From positions 166,642 to 230,641 of the forward strand of contig NZ_JABBYG020000011.1 of NCBI RefSeq assembly GCF_012935325.2: a stretch of 64,000 bases of DNA. Reading direction: 5' to 3'. Under the pieces are notes generated by a model, which saw nothing but the letters and a program-made list of their open reading frames with translations, had not been told where the DNA came from and searched no databases. The position numbers and the translations under genes were made by a program. The stretch is from Paenibacillus sp. PL91. GTDB taxonomy: Bacteria > Bacillota > Bacilli > Paenibacillales > Paenibacillaceae. Below are positions 51,115-60,667 of the stretch, one piece after another. Each line of letters starts with the position of its first letter. Positions within the stretch are counted from its first letter, which is position 1.

Positions 51115-52560
51115 TTGCGCAAAAATGCGGGAGTATTCATACGTTTGTCAATATCAATGCTTATCCCTTTGGTAGGCTATTGGATACTGCGTGGTACTGA
51201 GCTGGATAAGAGCATTAATGCGCCTCAGGAGCATTTTTATATCGTCAGTTTCGTATCTGCTCTCTCGCTGGCATTAGCGGTTGCGGTCGGTTTCGTCGCT
51301 ATTCAGCTTCGCAATATTAAGATTAGTTTTTTGTCGTTATCTTATGTATCTCTTACTACGATGTTTGTTCTGCATGGCCTATCTACGCCAGGATTTTTGC
51401 TGCATCATGCCAGTATTGCGAGCAATGCTGCTCAGCTTAGCGTCATGCTGGCTGTTATCTGGCTTTGGATGTCTTCCGTTTCGGTGGATCAGCCTCTGAT
51501 CAAATGGTTCGCATACTGGCAGAGATTGCTGCTCCCGGTGTGGACGCTGCTGCTGCTCGTTTTTTGCGCAGCGCTTTGGTTGAACCCCGATCTCATATTA
51601 TATTTTCATCTAAAAGAGCTTCCGATGAAATGGTCTGTCAGTATTTTCATTATCGGCTTAAACAGCTGGACGATATACCGTTATTTGAATACCTATTTAT
51701 CCTCCCGTTTTCCTATGCAGCTGGCAATCGTCTATAGCTCAGGCTGGATGATTATCGCTCAGATCATCATTGTTAGCGGTACGATCTGGGATTTAAGCTG
51801 GTGGCTCTACCATTTCCTGCTGCTTGCCTCCGTTATCGTTATGGTCATAGGCATTATTAATCAATATGTCAGCTCCAAGTCGATAACCTCTTCCGTCAAG
51901 CTAATGTTCCGCGCCAATCCGCGCGATTGGATCAATACGTACATGTCAACCAGTGTGCGAGAGCTGGTCATGACTACGGAGGCGCGGGACTCGTATACAG
52001 CGGGGCATAATTACCGGGTTGCCTTATATGCTCTAAAGCTTGGAGAGGAGCTTGCGCTTACTTCTGCTGATCTGAGAGCCATTGCCCAAGGCGGCCTAGT
52101 TCACGACGTCGGCAAGCTGCGCATTCCGGATACGATTCTGAACAAGCCCGGCAAGCTTACCCCCGAAGAGCGCCTAGTCATCGAGGAGCATCCTGTTTCG
52201 GGTTATGACCTGTGCAAACGGTTAGGCTTTATGCCGGAGGAGCTATCCGTCATTCGCTCTCATCATGAGAAATGGGATGGCAGCGGCTACCCGGATCAGC
52301 TGACGGGAGAACAGATTCCGCTCCTTGCGAGAGTAACCGCTGTGGCAGACGTTTATGACGCTTTGACCTCTTCGCGTTCCTATCGGAAAGCAATGTCGCA
52401 TGAGGATGCCATGGCGATTATTTTGAAGGAGAGCGGACATCATTTTGACCCTCTTTGCGTGCATGCATGGGTGCGGCTAGTGAGCGAGCAGCCGGGCTTT
52501 TTCGAGGAAACGGTGCGTAACAGTCCACACCTCAAGCTGGACAAAAAAAATACTAGATAG
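51115..52560 (+). CDS. Membrane HD-GYP phosphodiesterase
   Basis: A 481-residue protein. Seven or eight transmembrane helices (about 5-260) make up the sensor part; the rest is an HD-GYP domain (about 285-470) with AGHNYRVA, the metal-binding LVHDVGKLRIPD, NKPGKLTPEE and the hallmark HHEKWDGSGYP, all intact. It should cleave c-di-GMP. TTG 51115 has AGGAGG seven bases upstream; an ATG eight codons earlier lies before the RBS. The intact motif set contrasts with the remnant at 42656-43913. The signal sensed by the membrane part is unknown. Confidence 0.9.
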   Translation: MRKNAGVFIRLSISMLIPLVGYWILRGTELDKSINAPQEHFYIVSFVSALSLALAVAVGFVAIQLRNIKISFLSLSYVSLTTMFVLHGLSTPGFLLHHASIASNAAQLSVMLAVIWLWMSSVSVDQPLIKWFAYWQRLLLPVWTLLLLVFCAALWLNPDLILYFHLKELPMKWSVSIFIIGLNSWTIYRYLNTYLSSRFPMQLAIVYSSGWMIIAQIIIVSGTIWDLSWWLYHFLLLASVIVMVIGIINQYVSSKSITSSVKLMFRANPRDWINTYMSTSVRELVMTTEARDSYTAGHNYRVALYALKLGEELALTSADLRAIAQGGLVHDVGKLRIPDTILNKPGKLTPEERLVIEEHPVSGYDLCKRLGFMPEELSVIRSHHEKWDGSGYPDQLTGEQIPLLARVTAVADVYDALTSSRSYRKAMSHEDAMAIILKESGHHFDPLCVHAWVRLVSEQPGFFEETVRNSPHLKLDKKNTR

Positions 52561-52673
52561 AATGAGTGAGAGAGTTTCCTTTGTTTATATACAGTTGTAC
52601 AATAGACAGGGGAGCCTCATCATTTTTCCAAATGAGATGAGGTTTACCACTAACTGGTTGGGGGATATCGAAC

Positions 52674-53669
52674 ATGACGTATTTAGCGGCTAATAATCGG
52701 TATGAGGGAATGAAGTATAACCGCGTCGGACGCAGCGGCTTGAAGCTTCCAGCTATTTCCCTAGGGCTATGGCATAATTTCGGCGGTGTTGACCGCCTTG
52801 AGAATGGTCGAGCTATGGTGCACCGCGCATTCGACCTAGGCATTACCCATTTCGACCTTGCTAACAACTATGGACCGCCTCCAGGCTCGGCTGAAGAAAG
52901 TTTCGGCCAAGTTTTAAAACAAGATCTTACTGCTTACCGCGATGAGCTTATCATCTCGACCAAAGCAGGCTACCATATGTGGGAAGGGCCTTACGGTGAC
53001 TGGGGCTCTCGTAAATATTTGATTTCAAGCCTGGATCAGAGCTTGAAGCGGATGAGTCTGGATTACGTCGATATTTTTTATCATCACCGTCCGGACCCGA
53101 ACACGCCGCTTGAAGAGACGATGGGCGCGCTCGATCATATCGTTCGGCAAGGCAAGGCGCTGTATGTCGGCGTTTCGAATTATAACGCAGAGCAAACAGC
53201 TCGTGCGGCTGCTATATTGAAAGACCTTGGCACGCCTTTTCTTATCCACCAGCCATCTTATTCGATGTTTAATCGCTGGATCGAAGATGGCCTGCAGGAC
53301 GTGCTGGAGCAGGAAGGCATCGGCTCTATCGTATTCTCTCCGCTTGCAGGCGGCATGCTTACTAACCGTTATCTGAACGGCGTCCCTGCCGATTCGCGCG
53401 CAGGAGGACCAAGCGTATTCCTGAAGGCTGATCAAATTACGGACAGCAAGCTGAACAAGGTTAAGCTTCTTAATGAGCTTGCTCAGGGGCGCGGACAATC
53501 GCTCGCCCAAATGTCACTAGCGTGGGTACTTAGAGGCGGAAAAGTCACCTCGGCTTTGATCGGCGCAAGCCGTGTAGAGCAAATTGATGACAATGTGGCA
53601 GCGCTCAGCCGACTGGATTTCAGCGACGACGAGCTTAGCCGCATTGAATCGATACTAGCAGCCGAGTAA
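52674..53669 (+). CDS. Aldo/keto reductase (YghZ-like)
   Basis: A 331-residue NADPH-dependent reductase. The catalytic tetrad is visible: aspartate and tyrosine in THFDLANNYGP, lysine in ISTKAGYHM and histidine in DIFYHHRPD. The N-terminal YNRVGRSGLKLPAISLGLW and the cofactor-binding GASRVEQIDDNVAAL agree. It is closest in pattern to the YghZ/Gpr group, some of which reduce L-glyceraldehyde-3-phosphate or methylglyoxal. GGGGGA lies about eight bases before ATG 52674. It seems to be a single-gene unit. Confidence 0.92.
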   Translation: MTYLAANNRYEGMKYNRVGRSGLKLPAISLGLWHNFGGVDRLENGRAMVHRAFDLGITHFDLANNYGPPPGSAEESFGQVLKQDLTAYRDELIISTKAGYHMWEGPYGDWGSRKYLISSLDQSLKRMSLDYVDIFYHHRPDPNTPLEETMGALDHIVRQGKALYVGVSNYNAEQTARAAAILKDLGTPFLIHQPSYSMFNRWIEDGLQDVLEQEGIGSIVFSPLAGGMLTNRYLNGVPADSRAGGPSVFLKADQITDSKLNKVKLLNELAQGRGQSLAQMSLAWVLRGGKVTSALIGASRVEQIDDNVAALSRLDFSDDELSRIESILAAE

Positions 53670-53717
53670 TAGCTTAAACATAATCACAGCTAGCAAAACG
53701 ATTAAAAATGAAAAGTT

Positions 53718-53770
53718 AAAGCTAGAGCAGCAGGCCGCAGCAATGCGGAATGCTGGCCCTAGCTTTTTTT
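53718..53770 (+). terminator. Terminator after the aldo/keto reductase gene
   Basis: AAAGCTAG..GCAGCA pairs with TGCTG.CCTAGCTTT, followed by a run of T to 53770. Confidence 0.82.
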
Positions 53771-53857
53771 ATTCTCCAAGCGCTCGTTAAAGAGTATAAT
53801 AGTGTCAAAGTTCGACAATTTCGGCAAAGTCAAGGAGGAGCGGGAGGAGAAAGCGGC

Positions 53858-56800
53858 TTGAAAAAAGTGTCGTTACGCACAAAAGGGTTGATTTTGATTG
53901 TTCTCATTTCTTTTATCCCGCTGTTGATTGCCGGGGTAGGCAATTATTCCGCCGTGAAGGAAGCGATGCTTCAATCGGAGATTGAGAAGACAAGCAGCCG
54001 GCAAAGCAACCGCGCAAATGTATTGGCGTCTTGGATGGCAATCCGCAAGGCGGAGGTTGTCGTGATGAGCCGCACGGAAGTCGTGCGATTCGGAACGGAT
54101 GAGGAGCGGCTTCATTATTTTGGGCGTGAGCTTGTGCGCGGCGCTTTCATCTATCATTCGATCGGGTATATAGATGAGAATGGACTTGGCTTGCGCACCG
54201 ATGGCGGAAGGCTGGATATGAGCGGCGAGTCCTTTTTCAAAGAGGCTATTAAAGGTCAGGTCGTTATCACAGATCCTATAACGCCATCGTTTTCAGACAC
54301 GAAGCAATCGCTTATCGTTGTCCCTGTTTATGGGATCACAAATGAAATTAAAGGGGTCGTATATGCTTCCTTCGTGTTCTCGACCTTGCGGCCATTCATT
54401 GAGTTTGCAGATGAGAATTCGGTTATTCGTTTGTTTAATGATCGGGGAGGCATCCTTTATCTCTCGGATCCCGACGCGCAGATGCGTCTGAGCTTGTTCG
54501 ATAAACAATCCCCGCTCAATCCGATTGCAAACAAGCTGCTGGATTCGCAAGAGGGGATGACAAAGTTAAGTATAGAAGGCAAGGAATATGCCGTCTTCCA
54601 CACGAAGGTAAGCGATACGCCGTGGCGCTTCGCCCTGCAAGAGCCGATGTCGAAGCTGCAAGAGAAGATGAAGCCGATCTTTTGGCGCATTTTTACGACA
54701 ATCGCCGTTTCGGAGATCATTATAGTCATCTTCTTTTATCTCTATTTCGAGCGTATTGTTAAGCGGTTGGAGCGCATTCTGGGTGTTACGGAGCAGGCTG
54801 CTGCCGGGAGATTCGAGGCTGAGCATCTTGAGATTGAGCCGCATGATGAGATCGGTCAGCTTGGCCATTCCGTTAACGGCATGATGGAGCATCTGCAAGA
54901 AATGTTCGATCGGCTTGAGGCTATTATCAATCAGAACCAATATGCCTTCATCGTTCTTGACGATGAATATAAGATTTCCTATTTGAACAAAACGGCAGAG
55001 GAGATGCTGGGCTATAAAACCGAGGAGCTGGCCGGGATCGCTACGCCGCTGCTGTTCATGGATTTGGACGAGATTCGCTTGGATGCCGAGAAGCTGTCAT
55101 TAGAGCTTGGCAGAGAGGTTAAGCCTGGCATTGAGCTATTTAAGGAGCTTCGCAAACAGAGCTTCTCCTATGAGCGGGAATGGACCTTTATACATAAAGA
55201 CGGCACTCGCATACCAACGCTGCATAGCTCGAATGGCCTGCGTGACCGCAATGGTCGTTTCTCTGGCGTCGTAGGCATGGTCTTGGATATTTCAGATCGC
55301 AAGCAGATGGAGAAAACACGCAATCGCCTGCTCGACATTGTGGAATCAGCGAAGGATTTGATCGCCTCAGTCAACTCCGACGGCAAGGTCGTTTATATCA
55401 ACCGGGCCGGCAGAGAAATGTTAGGCTTGCAAAATGCTGTGAATGGCGATTATACCGTCAAGCAGCATTCTCAGCCAGATATGTATGCGGAGCTTGTGAA
55501 TGGAGCCATTTTAGCCAAAGAATTCGGCTACTGGGAAAGCGTCACACAGCTGCTAAAGAGCAGCGGCGAGCCGCTTCATGTGTCGATGGTCGTCGTCGCT
55601 CATCAAGATGAAGATACGGGAGATCTGTTTTTCTCATGCATCGCCCGTGACATCTCCGAGCAGAAAATTGTGCAGGAGGAGCTTGTGCGCGCCACGCAGG
55701 AGGCGGAGGAGGCGAATCAGGCGAAAAGCCATTTCCTTGCGCTGATGAGCCATGAGATTCGGACCCCGCTCAACGGGATTATTGGCTTAACGCAGTTAAT
55801 GCGCAAGACAGGGCTCTCTGCGTCGCAGAAGGATTATATGGATAAGATGAATACATCCTCTGAGACGCTTCTGCGCATTATCAATGATATTTTGGACTTC
55901 TCCAAAATTGAGGCAGGCAAGGTTGAAATTGAACGATTGCCGTTCCAGCCGGATGAACTTATGCACCGCATAACCGACCAACTAAGCGTCTTTATGGGGG
56001 GCAAGGAGCAGTTCGAATTTATTGTAGATATGCCTGAGCATTTGCCCCAAACGATTATTGGGGATGCGATGCGGCTTGAGCAGGTTCTTCTCAACCTATG
56101 CATGAATGCCATCAAATTTACGAACCGAGGACGAGTGAAGCTGCAGCTGGAGCTTATGGAGGAGTCTGATAATGGCGTGAGCATACGCTTCTCCATCGTG
56201 GATACAGGCATCGGCATGAGCGCAGGGCAGGTGGATAAGCTATTTAAGCCCTTTACGCAGGCGGATGGGTCAACGACCCGGAAGTTTGGAGGCACGGGCC
56301 TTGGACTCGTCATTTCAAAAACGTTGGTTGAATTGATGGGAGGCAGGCTGGAGGTTTCAAGCGAGGCTTATGTGGGCAGTCAGTTTTATTTCACGCTTCC
56401 CTTCACTGTTATTCACAAATACAGAGAGCAGGCCAGCCTAGTTCGTCAGGAGTTGAAGGAGCAGCTTGTTTGGATTGTAGAGGATGACGACGAGATGCGG
56501 GAGCATTGGAGCGAGATAATCGAATCCTATGGCTTAACGCCATTACCGTTCCATTCGTGGAAAATGGCCAGGGATCGCCTTCGCCGCATCGGGGCGGGCG
56601 CATTGCCGAAGCTCATCGTGCTGGATATGGAAATGCCCGATATGTACGGCGCGGAAACGTGGCTTGAGTTCCACTGCGATGCGGAGGCGGCAGGCGTCAA
56701 GACGATTGCGATGACGACTTCTTACGGACGTGATGAGATGATGCAGCTGCCAGCAGAGCAAAGACCGGTCACGCTGCTTATCAAGCCGATCATGCGAAGA

Positions 56801-57727
56801 GGCATGCTGCGTGCGATCGAAAACGTCCTTGAGCAAAAGGGCATAGGCGCAAACGAGCAGGAAAGCGCGCCTCCCGTTGTGGAGATGCGGGAGAAAGGTG
56901 TGAATACGCGCATTCTGCTTGCGGAGGACAACAAGATCAATCAGCTGGTCGCAATTGAAATATTGAAAGAGCAGGGCTACGAGGTGGGATTGGCGGAGAC
57001 CGGCGAGGAAGTGCTTCAAAAGCTAGCGGAAGAACGCTGGGATCTAATCTTGATGGATATTCATATGCCGATTATGGATGGTTCGGAAGCGGTTCGCCTG
57101 ATTCGCACCCAACCGATCTATGATGATCTTCCCATTATCGCAGTGACGGCAAACGTGCTTCGCAACGATCACGAGCGTTATTTAAAGCTCGGCATGAATG
57201 ATGTGGTGACAAAGCCGATCTCATCCGAGCGTCTGCATACGGTCATCACCTATTGGCTGAAGCAGGGCAGCGAGCAAATGGCGAATTCAGAGGCCAAGCA
57301 AGAGCTGAATGCATTGGCGAATCGCTCTGATGAATCAGACGGTGCAGCGGGCAGCGCTTTGCCGGACATTGCCGGAATGGATGTGGCAGGCGCTCTGGCG
57401 AGAGTAAATGGGAAGCTGCCGATATTGCTGCATATGATGGAGCAGTTTATGCTCGATTACGATTCCTTTGCCGATAATCTGCGTATCGCAGTCCAGCAAT
57501 CGGAGCTAACCGTAGTCAAACGTATGGCGCACACCCTAAAGGGAGCAGCCGGATATTTGTCTGCTTATGAATTGTTGGAAGCGGTATGCGAGGTGGAGCG
57601 AATCGTTAAGCAGCCGCAGCTTGAGACGGAGAGCCTTCACACCGCTATTGACCATTTGGGATTGAAGCTGAAGCAGCTTTTGGAAGGGCTTCGGATTGCG
57701 AAAGAAGTATTCGACAATAAATCCTAA
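53858..57727 (+). CDS. Cache-HAMP-PAS-PAS hybrid histidine kinase with two receivers and HPt
   Basis: A very large kinase of about 1289 residues. Order: transmembrane helix (about 10-28), extracytoplasmic dCache-like sensor (35-280), second helix (285-303), HAMP (304-355), two PAS domains (360-600), HisKA with SHEIRTPLNG (histidine near 631), ATPase domain with NLCMNAIKF and GGTGLGL, receiver 1 (from about 870, aspartate in LIVLDMEMPD), receiver 2 (from about 1017, LAEDNKIN, LILMDIHMPIMDG) and a C-terminal HPt with AHTLKGAAG (histidine near 1223). This makes a complete phosphorelay. TTG 53858 follows GGGAGG; the longer frame would run through the previous terminator. The next gene encodes a likely target regulator. 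Confidence 0.9.
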   Translation: MKKVSLRTKGLILIVLISFIPLLIAGVGNYSAVKEAMLQSEIEKTSSRQSNRANVLASWMAIRKAEVVVMSRTEVVRFGTDEERLHYFGRELVRGAFIYHSIGYIDENGLGLRTDGGRLDMSGESFFKEAIKGQVVITDPITPSFSDTKQSLIVVPVYGITNEIKGVVYASFVFSTLRPFIEFADENSVIRLFNDRGGILYLSDPDAQMRLSLFDKQSPLNPIANKLLDSQEGMTKLSIEGKEYAVFHTKVSDTPWRFALQEPMSKLQEKMKPIFWRIFTTIAVSEIIIVIFFYLYFERIVKRLERILGVTEQAAAGRFEAEHLEIEPHDEIGQLGHSVNGMMEHLQEMFDRLEAIINQNQYAFIVLDDEYKISYLNKTAEEMLGYKTEELAGIATPLLFMDLDEIRLDAEKLSLELGREVKPGIELFKELRKQSFSYEREWTFIHKDGTRIPTLHSSNGLRDRNGRFSGVVGMVLDISDRKQMEKTRNRLLDIVESAKDLIASVNSDGKVVYINRAGREMLGLQNAVNGDYTVKQHSQPDMYAELVNGAILAKEFGYWESVTQLLKSSGEPLHVSMVVVAHQDEDTGDLFFSCIARDISEQKIVQEELVRATQEAEEANQAKSHFLALMSHEIRTPLNGIIGLTQLMRKTGLSASQKDYMDKMNTSSETLLRIINDILDFSKIEAGKVEIERLPFQPDELMHRITDQLSVFMGGKEQFEFIVDMPEHLPQTIIGDAMRLEQVLLNLCMNAIKFTNRGRVKLQLELMEESDNGVSIRFSIVDTGIGMSAGQVDKLFKPFTQADGSTTRKFGGTGLGLVISKTLVELMGGRLEVSSEAYVGSQFYFTLPFTVIHKYREQASLVRQELKEQLVWIVEDDDEMREHWSEIIESYGLTPLPFHSWKMARDRLRRIGAGALPKLIVLDMEMPDMYGAETWLEFHCDAEAAGVKTIAMTTSYGRDEMMQLPAEQRPVTLLIKPIMRRGMLRAIENVLEQKGIGANEQESAPPVVEMREKGVNTRILLAEDNKINQLVAIEILKEQGYEVGLAETGEEVLQKLAEERWDLILMDIHMPIMDGSEAVRLIRTQPIYDDLPIIAVTANVLRNDHERYLKLGMNDVVTKPISSERLHTVITYWLKQGSEQMANSEAKQELNALANRSDESDGAAGSALPDIAGMDVAGALARVNGKLPILLHMMEQFMLDYDSFADNLRIAVQQSELTVVKRMAHTLKGAAGYLSAYELLEAVCEVERIVKQPQLETESLHTAIDHLGLKLKQLLEGLRIAKEVFDNKS

Positions 57728-57829
57728 CAAATTTCTAACAAGTTATTGTTCCTTTAATTCTCGTATTGTATAGTAGAGATACGTTAAATATTCGACAGAA
57801 ATCTTCAATCCTCCAAAAGGGTGACGACA

Positions 57830-58561
57830 ATGTATAAAGTTCTAGTTATTGAAGATGACGTCATGATGAGTGATATGCTGTCTATGTATTTATCAGAAGA
57901 AGGCTATTCCGTCATGCAAGCCTACAGAGCGGACGAAGGATTGAAGCTCACGTCAGAGTTTGTTCCTGACTTGGTGCTTCTTGATTTAATCCTGCCCGAT
58001 TTGGACGGTATGGAGGTTTGTACACTCATTAGAAAGCGCTCTAACGTACCGATTATGATTCTATCTATGAAGAGTGAAGTGTCTGAGCGGGTACAGGCTT
58101 TGAAGGCTGGAGCGGATGACTACATGTGCAAGCCATTTAGCATGCATGAGATGACAGCTCGGGTAGAAGCATTAATTCGACGTTCGAATACGATGCAGGC
58201 AGAAACGACGCAGCAGGCTGCAGCAGCAGTAGAAGTGATTGATGATCGTGAGCCGATCCAGCTTGATTTTGAAAGACGCCTATTGCTTGTTCGTGGTCAA
58301 CTGGTTGAAACGACCTTCTCGGAGTACGAGCTGATGAAGCTATTTTTAGCTTACCCAGGCAAGGTGTTCAGCAGGGAAGAACTCATAAATACGATTCGCG
58401 GCTTTGACTCCTTCGTGACAGACCGTGCCATCGACGTACATATTGTCAATCTCCGCAAAAAAATCGAAACAAACCCGAAGGAGCCAAGGTTGATCCGGAC
58501 GGTTTGGGGGTTTGGCTACAAGTATACGGCCGAGCATACAAACAGCGTGAGCCAAAGCTAA
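57830..58561 (+). CDS. OmpR-family response regulator
   Basis: A 243-residue regulator: receiver with IEDDVMM, phosphorylated aspartate in LVLLDLILPDLDG, lysine in YMCKPFSMHE; then a winged helix ending in HIVNLRKKIETNP and VWGFGYKY. A Gln/Ala-rich linker (about 128-142) separates them. The start ATG 57830 has AAAAGGGTG upstream; GTG 57821 overlaps it. It lies 102 bases after the hybrid kinase gene, whose HPt domain would be a natural donor of phosphate, but its own promoter cannot be excluded. Confidence 0.9.
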   Translation: MYKVLVIEDDVMMSDMLSMYLSEEGYSVMQAYRADEGLKLTSEFVPDLVLLDLILPDLDGMEVCTLIRKRSNVPIMILSMKSEVSERVQALKAGADDYMCKPFSMHEMTARVEALIRRSNTMQAETTQQAAAAVEVIDDREPIQLDFERRLLLVRGQLVETTFSEYELMKLFLAYPGKVFSREELINTIRGFDSFVTDRAIDVHIVNLRKKIETNPKEPRLIRTVWGFGYKYTAEHTNSVSQS

Positions 58562-58594
58562 ACGCACCTAATTTTTCAGTTTATATTTCATCTA

Positions 58595-58627
58595 AAAACC
58601 ATTTCGCTGATGCGGAGTGGTTTTTTT
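58595..58627 (+). terminator. Terminator after the response regulator gene
   Basis: AAACCATTTCGC pairs with GCGGAGTGGTTT (G-U pairs inside), followed by seven T. Confidence 0.75.
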
Positions 58628-58758
58628 CTCGCCAAGATTAAGGATGTTAAGGCAGTTATTAAATTATCTAACATTCTCCTAAATAAATCCCCTAAATTTT
58701 CCTAATGGTTATATGGCAAGATGGATATAATTTAGTATTGGGACGGTGGTGTGAAAAA

Positions 58759-60054
58759 ATGGATGCCTTGACCGGTTTGCCTGGTCGCAACGAAGCTTTT
58801 GCACAGCTTGAATTGGCCGTCAATGTCGTACGTGCGGCGGGTAAGCGTATGGTAGTGGCGTTGGTCGATTTGGATCGGTTTTATCGCGTAAATGAAACAC
58901 GGGGAACGGAGTTCGGCAATGATGTGCTTTGCATAATGGGGAAGCGATTGGCTGAAGCAAGAATGGTATCTACTAGCGTGAGCAGGGTTGGCGGAAATCG
59001 GTTTATGGTAGCCATGCCAATTGAGCAGGATGATGGGCAAAGCTTGCAAGCGGTGGAAGAGATCAAAAACGCAGTCGAGCGTCCCATAGATGTCGATGGA
59101 ACAGAGCTGTATCTGACCTCTAGCATCGGAGCAACGTTGTTTCCACAGGATGGCCGGACAAGCGAGCAGCTGATATGCAGGGCGGAGTCGGCTTTATACC
59201 AATCCAAGGAGCAAGGCGGCAACCAAGCGCGGTTTTATAATACGGAGGACACCATCCATCTGAATCGCCGCATTGATATCGAAGCGGGACTGAGACCGGC
59301 TTTATGTTTGCAGCAATTTCATCTCTGTTTCCAGCCTATCTATCGCCTGACCGATGGCAGGCTAAGAGGACTCGAAGCGCTGATTAAGTGGCAGCACCCG
59401 GAGCTGGGCGATATTTCGCCAACGGAATTTATTCCTATAGCCGAGCATAGCGGCTTGATCGTGCCTGTCGGAGAATGGATGCTGCGAGAAGCGTGCAGAA
59501 TGCTCGCAAGTATGAGTAAATATGGCGTGAATCGCATGATCATGTCCATGAATGTCTCGCCACTGCAGCTGCAGAATGCAGCATTTTCTCAGACGGTCCT
59601 ACATGCATTAAAAGATTATGGACTTGACCCGGCTTGCTTTGAGCTCGAAATTACCGAAAATACGATGATTAACTCCTCGGCTACAGCCCTGTCCAACCTA
59701 AGCTGGCTTCGCGCCGCGGGCGTGCGCATTGTGCTTGATGATTTTGGCGTCGGCTCTTCTTCTCTCGCGAACTTAAAGCTGCTGCCGATACAGGCTTTAA
59801 AGATCGATAAGTCATTCATTAAACAGATTGATCGTCATAGTGCGGAACGGATTATCGTCGAAGGCATCATTAAGCTTGCTCAAAAACTGGGGCTCGAGGT
59901 TATTGCCGAGGGCGTCGAATACAAGGAGCAATACGAGCTGCTGAGTAAATGGGGCTGCAACTACGTTCAGGGATTTCTTCTCGGCAAGCCGCAGGAGCCT
60001 GATGTGCTTGACCTTTCCATGATTCGCCGTGCCGGCTACACCTTTGAAAATTAG
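58759..60054 (+). CDS. Degenerate GGDEF-EAL protein, probable c-di-GMP phosphodiesterase
   Basis: A 431-residue cytosolic protein without a separate sensor domain. The GGDEF half (about 1-160) begins DALTGLPGRNEAF, but its active-site motif is RVGGNRF, so it should not make c-di-GMP; it may still bind GTP. The EAL half (about 175-425) keeps all key residues: LEALIKWQHPE, the asparagine in MSMNVSPLQL, ELEITEN, IVLDDFGVG, LKIDKSFI, VIAEGVE and VQGFLLGKP. It should hydrolyse c-di-GMP to pGpG. ATG 58759 follows GGTGGTG. It lies after the hybrid kinase and regulator genes. Confidence 0.9.
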   Translation: MDALTGLPGRNEAFAQLELAVNVVRAAGKRMVVALVDLDRFYRVNETRGTEFGNDVLCIMGKRLAEARMVSTSVSRVGGNRFMVAMPIEQDDGQSLQAVEEIKNAVERPIDVDGTELYLTSSIGATLFPQDGRTSEQLICRAESALYQSKEQGGNQARFYNTEDTIHLNRRIDIEAGLRPALCLQQFHLCFQPIYRLTDGRLRGLEALIKWQHPELGDISPTEFIPIAEHSGLIVPVGEWMLREACRMLASMSKYGVNRMIMSMNVSPLQLQNAAFSQTVLHALKDYGLDPACFELEITENTMINSSATALSNLSWLRAAGVRIVLDDFGVGSSSLANLKLLPIQALKIDKSFIKQIDRHSAERIIVEGIIKLAQKLGLEVIAEGVEYKEQYELLSKWGCNYVQGFLLGKPQEPDVLDLSMIRRAGYTFEN

Positions 60055-60095
60055 GCAGGCTCACGGTTTATTTCGGAGCACGTCTTAAAAAATAT

Positions 60096-60141
60096 AAAAG
60101 ACCTGACAGGGCATCTTAAAGGATGCGCCTTCAGGTCTTTT
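60096..60141. terminator. Bidirectional terminator after the GGDEF-EAL gene
   Basis: AAAAGACCTGA pairs with TCAGGTCTTTTT, with a further GCATC/GGATGC inner stem. Confidence 0.88.
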
Positions 60142-60154
60142 TATCTATCAATAA

Positions 60155-60373
60155 TCAGCATACTTCAAGATAAAGCTTAGTGCCGTCGTTATACTGGAAA
60201 ATAGCGACGTCGCGCACCATTTCAACGGATTTAATTCTTCTCCATTTTTTGCGGAAATCAAAATCTAATTCCAATTCGTACAATTTATGATGAAGCAGAT
60301 CTATGGATGCGGATTGTTCGTTAGGATAGTAGACAGGGACAGAACGACTTTTGAAGGTAACGATTTTCATCAT
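60155..60373 (-). CDS. Small protein of unknown function, 72 residues
   Basis: A basic protein without membrane or signal segments: FKSRSVPVYYPNE near the start, a helix LHHKLYELELDFDFRKKW, then two strands ending DGTKLYLEVC. GGAGGTG lies nine bases before ATG 60373. The terminator after its stop also suggests that it is a real gene. I do not recognise the family. Confidence 0.65.
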   Translation of the reverse strand: MMKIVTFKSRSVPVYYPNEQSASIDLLHHKLYELELDFDFRKKWRRIKSVEMVRDVAIFQYNDGTKLYLEVC

Positions 60374-60499
60374 TTCCTATAACACCTCCGATCAATTTCC
60401 CCTATTCTAACGTAAACCTTTTAGCCTCTTATGAAACTGTCGTCAGGATTTTGTTTATTTTGTTGACACTTTTCTAACATATTCGACATTTCCTGCATT

Positions 60500-60667
60500 C
60501 TAGCTGGAATAGCTGCTGTACTTCTTCTTATAGTAACCGTGCCCGCGATGCGGACGATTGTAAGGGCGATGCCCGTTATGGTAATCACTGCTGCTGTAAT
60601 GCCGATGGCTGTGGCGCTTGCGTCCCATAAGTGAATATAACAGACGTTTGAGAAGATGTTTTAACAT
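60500..60667 (-). CDS. His/Tyr/Arg-rich small protein, 55 residues
   Basis: ATG 60667 is preceded by a perfect AAGGAGG at nine bases. The product has a short amphipathic helix (MLKHLLKRLLYSLMG) and then a very biased tail of His, Tyr, Ser, Arg, Gly and Lys (SHRHYSSSDYH, PHRGHGYYKKKYSSYSS). This resembles small basic, tyrosine-rich spore-coat proteins, but such composition is not diagnostic. Metal or polyanion binding is also possible. A longer upstream frame has no RBS at its start. Confidence 0.65.
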   Translation of the reverse strand: MLKHLLKRLLYSLMGRKRHSHRHYSSSDYHNGHRPYNRPHRGHGYYKKKYSSYSS

